From SIG480 sp045636865 (GTDB lineage Bacteria; Bacillota; Clostridia; Oscillospirales; JAAYXM01), in assembly GCA_045636865.1 (NCBI GenBank), contig JAZTYJ010000016.1:62001-126000 (forward strand): a stretch of DNA of 64,000 nucleotides, written 5' to 3'. The notes below the pieces were generated by a model, which worked only from the letters and a program-made list of their open reading frames with translations, was not told the DNA's origin and did not search any database. Position numbers and translations under genes: made by a program. This document shows positions 59,916 through 64,000 of the stretch, piece after piece (position 1 is the stretch's first letter; every line of letters begins with the position of its first letter).

Positions 59916-61856
59916 TTACCAATCATCACCGCCGCCGAGGTTCTTTTTGACAATCCCACGGCGTTTTTTCGGTGTTTGCTGTGTATGTGCCTCTGTCCCT
60001 CCCTCTTTCAAAGCTTTAAGCCTGCGCTCAACTGCATCCATATCAGGGTTTAAGACATTGAGTGCAGCATAAGCATAATTGCGAATGTCAAGAGGCTCAT
60101 TTCGGTCGTGTCCGGGTAGCTTCTTCCACCCGATAACCTGCCGACCATTGACGATTTTTCTTTCCTCAACCTCGGAAAGCAAACCGACAAAATATCCGTA
60201 ATCATATCCCGCTTCGGGATTCTTCGGAAAGTGGCAGTATTTCGGTCCTGCCTCAAGCACTTTCAGCGCACCCTTTAAGAGGTCTGCTTTTGCCGCATTT
60301 ACGCCGATTGTGAAAAGTCTTGTCTGTGCTACCGTTCTGCCGTTAACAACGATGTTGACCTTGCTCGGCGGTTTCGCGAGAGGTGCATCGTGCTGATTGC
60401 TACCCTTTATCGCGAAAACCCGTCTGTTTTCTCGCGCTCTGCATTGCTTATACACCGCCTGTGTCTTATGACCGCCCGAGTCAACGAATGTGAGCGAGAT
60501 TTTTAAGCCTCGCCCATTCTCAAACTTGTAAACATGGTCGATGACATCATCAAGCCGAAGCCAAACATCATTCTCATTCGGGTCGCCCATTATAGCACCC
60601 TTTTTGATTCCCCAACTTTCCTTGTAATGACCCCACCCGACAACCTCATACTCGAGGCGGTCATCTTGGGTATCGACTCCGCAAGTCAGAACAAGCACAC
60701 CCTCGGGAAGTTCAACCGGTGTTCCGTCTTCGCGTATTCCGTAATCTTCTCGCCTTGCGAGGAATGCCTCTTCATCCTCCAAATCTCCGCGCTCTTCCCA
60801 AAGCTTGCCGAACATCGTATTGTAAATAACCTGCAATTTGCGAGGGTCTTTCCTCGCTCTGAGGAAAGAATAAACAATCTCGCTCCACGGTTGCCACGGA
60901 GAAGCGAATCCGTTGAGCCAAAACGAACGATGTCCACCTGTCGGAATCTCCAATGCCGCAGGATTCTCCATAATCCACTTTGCAGGCTGCCTCCGAACTT
61001 CTGCCTCACTGGATAAGCATCCGCAGGAAGGGCAGCACCATTCAACCTTTTTGACCTTGTAATCCGTCTTGTGTCCGCTTTTTATGGTATCGAAATCAAA
61101 CTTGATATCGTCAAAATCTATCTCGTGAAACTCTCCGCAGTGAGGACATTGATGACACCACTTTTCGCGAGTTCCTTCATCGTATGCCTCTGCAATCGGA
61201 CTGGAGCCGCGAATAGTGCAAGTCGAAACCTCAACAAGCTTTGCATTGTAATAGGTTGTTGTTCTCTTTCGCGCAAGTTCCCAAGGGTCGCCCTCTGTTC
61301 CTGCCGATAACGCCCAACGGTCGCGCTCGTCACCGAAAACACACCGAACGGGAGTTGATGCAAGCGCCGATGGTGAATTTGAGCCGACAATCGAAAGAGC
61401 TCCACCGGGGAAGGATTTTTCCTGAACTGTGTTCGAGCTGTCCCTTCCCTTTGCCGCCGCGACCTTATCACGGAGCCTCGGACAATCTCGTATCATCGGC
61501 GCAATCCTGCGCTTGGAGAACTTCTTTGCATCCTCAATATTCGGTTGTATGTAGAGCAACGAGCTCGGGTCCTGGTCTATCGAATACCCGATACAGTTAA
61601 GTTCAAACTCACTCTTTCCGACCTGCGAAGATGCGACAAGAGTAATACGCCGAACTCTCGGGTCTGTATAAGCATCCATAGGCTCGACGAGGTAAGGTGT
61701 GCGCTCGTTTCTCCACGGTCCAGCCTCTGCGGAACTCTCGCGAGAAAGAACTCTGTACCTCGCCGCCCATTGTGAAACCGTCAAATCTTCAGGAGGCTTG
61801 AAATTCGCAAAAGCCGCGCTTACCGTCTTGTCAATAGCTCTCTTTTTAACCTGCAT
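59916..61856 (-). CDS. Terminase large subunit (GpA family)
   Basis: 646 residues. GpA-family ATPase-nuclease: LTVSQWAARYRVLSRESSAEAGPW, Walker A-like VASSQVGKSE, GVDTQDDRLEYEVVGWG in the nuclease domain and a CxxC zinc site (CHQCPHCGEF and CCPSCGCLSS). Cuts concatemers at cos and pumps DNA. ATG 61856 chosen since AGAAGG is 8 nt upstream; the GTG at 61865 has a poorer spacing. Overlaps the small subunit stop by 11 bp. Confidence 0.92.
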   Translation of the reverse strand: MQVKKRAIDKTVSAAFANFKPPEDLTVSQWAARYRVLSRESSAEAGPWRNERTPYLVEPMDAYTDPRVRRITLVASSQVGKSEFELNCIGYSIDQDPSSLLYIQPNIEDAKKFSKRRIAPMIRDCPRLRDKVAAAKGRDSSNTVQEKSFPGGALSIVGSNSPSALASTPVRCVFGDERDRWALSAGTEGDPWELARKRTTTYYNAKLVEVSTCTIRGSSPIAEAYDEGTREKWCHQCPHCGEFHEIDFDDIKFDFDTIKSGHKTDYKVKKVEWCCPSCGCLSSEAEVRRQPAKWIMENPAALEIPTGGHRSFWLNGFASPWQPWSEIVYSFLRARKDPRKLQVIYNTMFGKLWEERGDLEDEEAFLARREDYGIREDGTPVELPEGVLVLTCGVDTQDDRLEYEVVGWGHYKESWGIKKGAIMGDPNENDVWLRLDDVIDHVYKFENGRGLKISLTFVDSGGHKTQAVYKQCRARENRRVFAIKGSNQHDAPLAKPPSKVNIVVNGRTVAQTRLFTIGVNAAKADLLKGALKVLEAGPKYCHFPKNPEAGYDYGYFVGLLSEVEERKIVNGRQVIGWKKLPGHDRNEPLDIRNYAYAALNVLNPDMDAVERRLKALKEGGTEAHTQQTPKKRRGIVKKNLGGGDDW

Positions 61857-62412
61857 CGGTATCACCTTCTTGAGCTGTGTCCCAACCCTGCCGCGCCATT
61901 ACTCGCTTTTTATACTCCTCTGCATCGTAACAATAATCCGCAAGCTGATTGAGTACATAGTGAACCTCTCGTTTGACCGTTTCTGCCTGCTCTGCCGCCG
62001 TGTGTTCCCCTGCAAGGTCAACTGCAAGCTTATTCGGCATCGCAAGCATCAAACCGCGTAAAAAAAGGACGTGGTCTGTGAAGATAGCCTCCACATCCTC
62101 CGCCCTGTGCATCTTGCCTTGTATCTCTTTGAGCTCAAGCTTTGCAATTTCAGCCTTGCTCTTTCTGATTGTGACCTCACTTTCAAGCTTCTGCTTCTCA
62201 AGAGCTTCTATATCTTCTTTTCTCTGTCTTGCATAAGCTTTATCCGAAAGAAATTTGATGTATGCCTGAATGGTCGGGAGCAAATCATACTTTGTAGGCT
62301 TGCCCTCACCCTTGATTATTCCCTCGGCTTTTAACTGTTCAATTCGGCGAGTGGAAACCCCGAAGATTTTTGCGAGAACTTGTGCGCCCTGCAAATTCTG
62401 TTTTTCTGACAT
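61846..62412 (-). CDS. Terminase small subunit (Nu1-like)
   Basis: 188 residues. N-terminal winged helix LQGAQVLAKIFGVSTRRIEQLKAEGII, then a long coiled coil and a C-terminal domain. Binds cos and recruits the large subunit. SD AAAGGAGGCG. Confidence 0.85.
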   Translation of the reverse strand: MSEKQNLQGAQVLAKIFGVSTRRIEQLKAEGIIKGEGKPTKYDLLPTIQAYIKFLSDKAYARQRKEDIEALEKQKLESEVTIRKSKAEIAKLELKEIQGKMHRAEDVEAIFTDHVLFLRGLMLAMPNKLAVDLAGEHTAAEQAETVKREVHYVLNQLADYCYDAEEYKKRVMARQGWDTAQEGDTDAG

Positions 62413-62438
62413 TCCCCTCGCCTCCTTTGCAATTTATG

Positions 62439-63233
62439 TCATACGCCTTTAATCGGCACCTTTATAATCGGATTGAAATCAATGTTGACCTTCTTTTTTG
62501 CGCTGTTCCCCTTGTTGCTTCGGTCAATCTTGACGATGCGACTTCCCCACTTCTTGCGAAGTGCCTCAAGCTGTTGTTTTTCCCTCTCATAATTGCGGTA
62601 TGTCGCGCATCCGCCCGGCTGTTCCGCTTGCTTCACGATGTAATGATATTTATTCACTCGCAAGCATCCTCGATAGAGGTTGCAGTTCTGCAATGTCATA
62701 TCGTAATCCTCTTTGAGAGGTAACGCCTCATCATATCGGCACTCATTCCCCCTCAAGAAACATTGAAAAGGACCGCCGATATATGACACCGTCGAGAAAG
62801 GTGTTTGTTGAGAATAGCTCCTCGCATCCTTGTTGCAGTTTATGCCCCAAAACTTGAAGCCAAACTCCGCACAAAGTCGGCTGTATCTCTCGATGAACGG
62901 CAAGAAATCCTCAGCCGTTACATATTGCCGCTTATAACCGAAAGTGTTTCCCGGCTCGCTCTCATAATATGCCGTGTGCTTCATATCGTCATCTATGATT
63001 AAAACCACATCCGCACCCGATTCAAATTCGGTGTCGAGGATGTGATTTCGTATTCTGCATAAATTCCCTTGTATTCCTTTCTTGCAAGGGATGATATTCT
63101 CCTCAAAGCCCGGATTCGCTTTGATATACGCCTCTGCTTCCGTCTCGCACACCCAAACTTTGCAGAACGGAAGGTATTTGAGCGTTTCAACCTTTGGTCG
63201 CTTATATGACGGACAATTTACACTAATGAGCAT
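62439..63233 (-). CDS. TAGT (TET-associated glycosyltransferase)-like protein
   Basis: 264 residues. GT-A-type fold with LIIDDDMKHT (metal-binding DDD), GGPFQCFLRGNECRYDEALPL and KEDYDMTL; matches the TAGT/GREB1-like group linked to phage DNA base hypermodification. No TET/JBP or other base-oxidising enzyme is in view; it may lie beyond the edge. ATG 63233 has GGAGG upstream and overlaps the ParB-like stop by 11 bp; an in-frame ATG at 63281 lies inside the ParB gene. Confidence 0.65.
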   Translation of the reverse strand: MLISVNCPSYKRPKVETLKYLPFCKVWVCETEAEAYIKANPGFEENIIPCKKGIQGNLCRIRNHILDTEFESGADVVLIIDDDMKHTAYYESEPGNTFGYKRQYVTAEDFLPFIERYSRLCAEFGFKFWGINCNKDARSYSQQTPFSTVSYIGGPFQCFLRGNECRYDEALPLKEDYDMTLQNCNLYRGCLRVNKYHYIVKQAEQPGGCATYRNYEREKQQLEALRKKWGSRIVKIDRSNKGNSAKKKVNIDFNPIIKVPIKGV

Positions 63234-63922
63234 TGCGAATCGCCTCCAATGCTTCCGCACCTCGGAGAACTCGACCGACACCTTTGCGCTCTTGCCCTGC
63301 TGTCATCTTGCCATCTGTCCGAGTGGACAAAGATTGCACCGTCTGCAAGGAAAATAAGCTCTCGGCCTGCAACCAATCGACCTCGTTATCAAAATACAAA
63401 ACGATGTAATTGTGTTCCTCTCGAAGAACTTCGGAAAAAGGCACCTCTGCGACAATCTCTGTATCATCCTCCACGGCATCCATTAAAGCCGAAACAACGT
63501 CATCGGTATACCCTGCAAGCTCTGCAGACAAATCCATGTCCCCAAGGTCTGCAAATAGGTCTTTGAGTTTTGCCTCATCCATTTCCGCCATTTCTGCAAT
63601 GCGGTTATCAGCAAGCAGGTCTGCAAGTTCCTCTGCTTCGCCTGGGATAGTCTTGATAATCAACAGGCACGGGACATCCGAGGTATAAAGCTGCCTCATA
63701 TCTCCCGTGACCGCTCACTATATATCCCGAACGTGTCGAAACCTTCACCGGTTGCCTCCAACCTTGAGCCTCAATCACCTTTGCCAATAGCTCAATTTGG
63801 TCTCCCGGATGTCGGTTCGGATTCTTCGGATTCGGTTTGAGCTCCGAAAGCTCGACTATTTTGTCATGTGAACAATAAACAGGGATGTTCCCTGCGTAAC
63901 CTCTGCATTGATTTTCTTTCAC
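63223..63922 (-). CDS. ParB-like nuclease-domain protein, split by a +1 frameshift
   Basis: N-terminal frame (63608-63922, GTG start with AAGGA upstream; GTG 63931 alternative) is ParB N-terminal domain: VELSELKPNPKNPNRHP and YIVSGHGRYEAALYLGCPVPVDYQDYP. It runs into TGA within 12 codons. The C-terminal frame (63223-63699) continues the family, EAEELADLLADNRIAEMAEMDEAKL, so one gene is read in two frames. Joining needs +1 slippage at TAT CCC AGG (63641-63649). Either a programmed shift at CCC-A before a rare AGG, or an inactivating 1-nt change. These proteins often lie beside DNA-modification genes in phages. Confidence 0.7.
63640..63649 (-). other. Putative +1 frameshift site in ParB-like gene
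   Basis: Zero-frame TAT CCC AGG C; +1 reading CCC then GGC GAA GCA. CCC-A is a known +1 slip sequence class and AGG a slow codon in many bacteria. Confidence 0.5.
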
Positions 63923-63931
63923 GCTCTGCAC

Positions 63932-64000
63932 ATCCTTGTTTGCTTTGTATTAAATTTTCCGTCTATGGTAACGAAATGCCCTTTTTTCAGATTTCAAAAA
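63932..64000. other. Right edge, no gene called
   Basis: The last 69 bases hold only short open stretches on the minus strand, one of which (KKGHFVTIDGKFNTKQTRM) may be the end of a phage protein that begins outside the window. Not supported enough to call. Confidence 0.4.

Overview
The window looks like a chromosomal segment of a low-to-mid GC Gram-positive anaerobe of the class Clostridia (gut or rumen Oscillospiraceae-like). Evidence is the Firmicutes-type gene set (DnaD/DnaC helicase-loading pair, DacF-type carboxypeptidase, ECF transporter S component, NfnAB flavoenzyme pair, lipobox lipoproteins), strong AGGAGG ribosome binding sites and consensus sigma-A promoters (TTGACA-17-TATAAT). 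No rRNA, tRNA or CRISPR array was seen.
 Region 1 (1-37.2 kb) is host chromosome. From the left: the end of a LacI-type regulator and a MOFRL glycerate kinase; a secreted VWA protein; a membrane-anchored HTH/helical-repeat regulator whose own promoter carries a palindrome in its spacer; a TetM-like ribosomal GTPase paralogue; a MATE pump; a Cthe_2159-like lipoprotein; serC-serA; a minus-strand operon lepA-hemW-ACT-DUF711-tadA; an AraC-controlled operon of one Gfo/Idh oxidoreductase, four tandem amidohydrolase paralogues and a DegT aminotransferase; a ComM/YifB ATPase; an operon nfnA-nfnB-DUF436-ECF S component-HD nucleotidase; dnaD-dnaC-dacF-lipoprotein; and tyrS. The serC and nfnA promoters share an almost identical 17-nt spacer, which suggests a common regulator of serine synthesis and NADPH/ferredoxin balance.
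 Region 2 (37.2-37.9 kb) is a 0.7 kb stretch without protein genes. It holds the tyrS promoter, a minus-strand terminator, a strong rightward promoter driving a probable structured non-coding RNA, inverted repeats that may belong to the prophage attachment site, and the terminator of the prophage late operon.
 Region 3 (37.9-64 kb) is most of a prophage late operon, entirely on the minus strand and cut by the right edge, so lysogeny, replication and integrase genes are not visible. The head is lambda-like (Nu1/GpA terminase, B-type portal, ClpP-like protease with nested scaffold, D-like decoration, E-like capsid); the tail is contractile and P2/Mu-like (sheath, tube, frameshifted chaperone, tape measure, X, D, V, U-like, W/gp25, J, I, fibre). 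Lysis genes (XhlA, holin, CHAP endolysin) end the operon. Unusual points are a BppU-collagen-SGNH hydrolase plus phosphodiester glycosidase cassette between the gpW-like gene and the portal, a TAGT-type glycosyltransferase beside a frameshifted ParB-like gene, a kelch-propeller fibre, and several genes whose reading frame or start codon departs from the normal rules.
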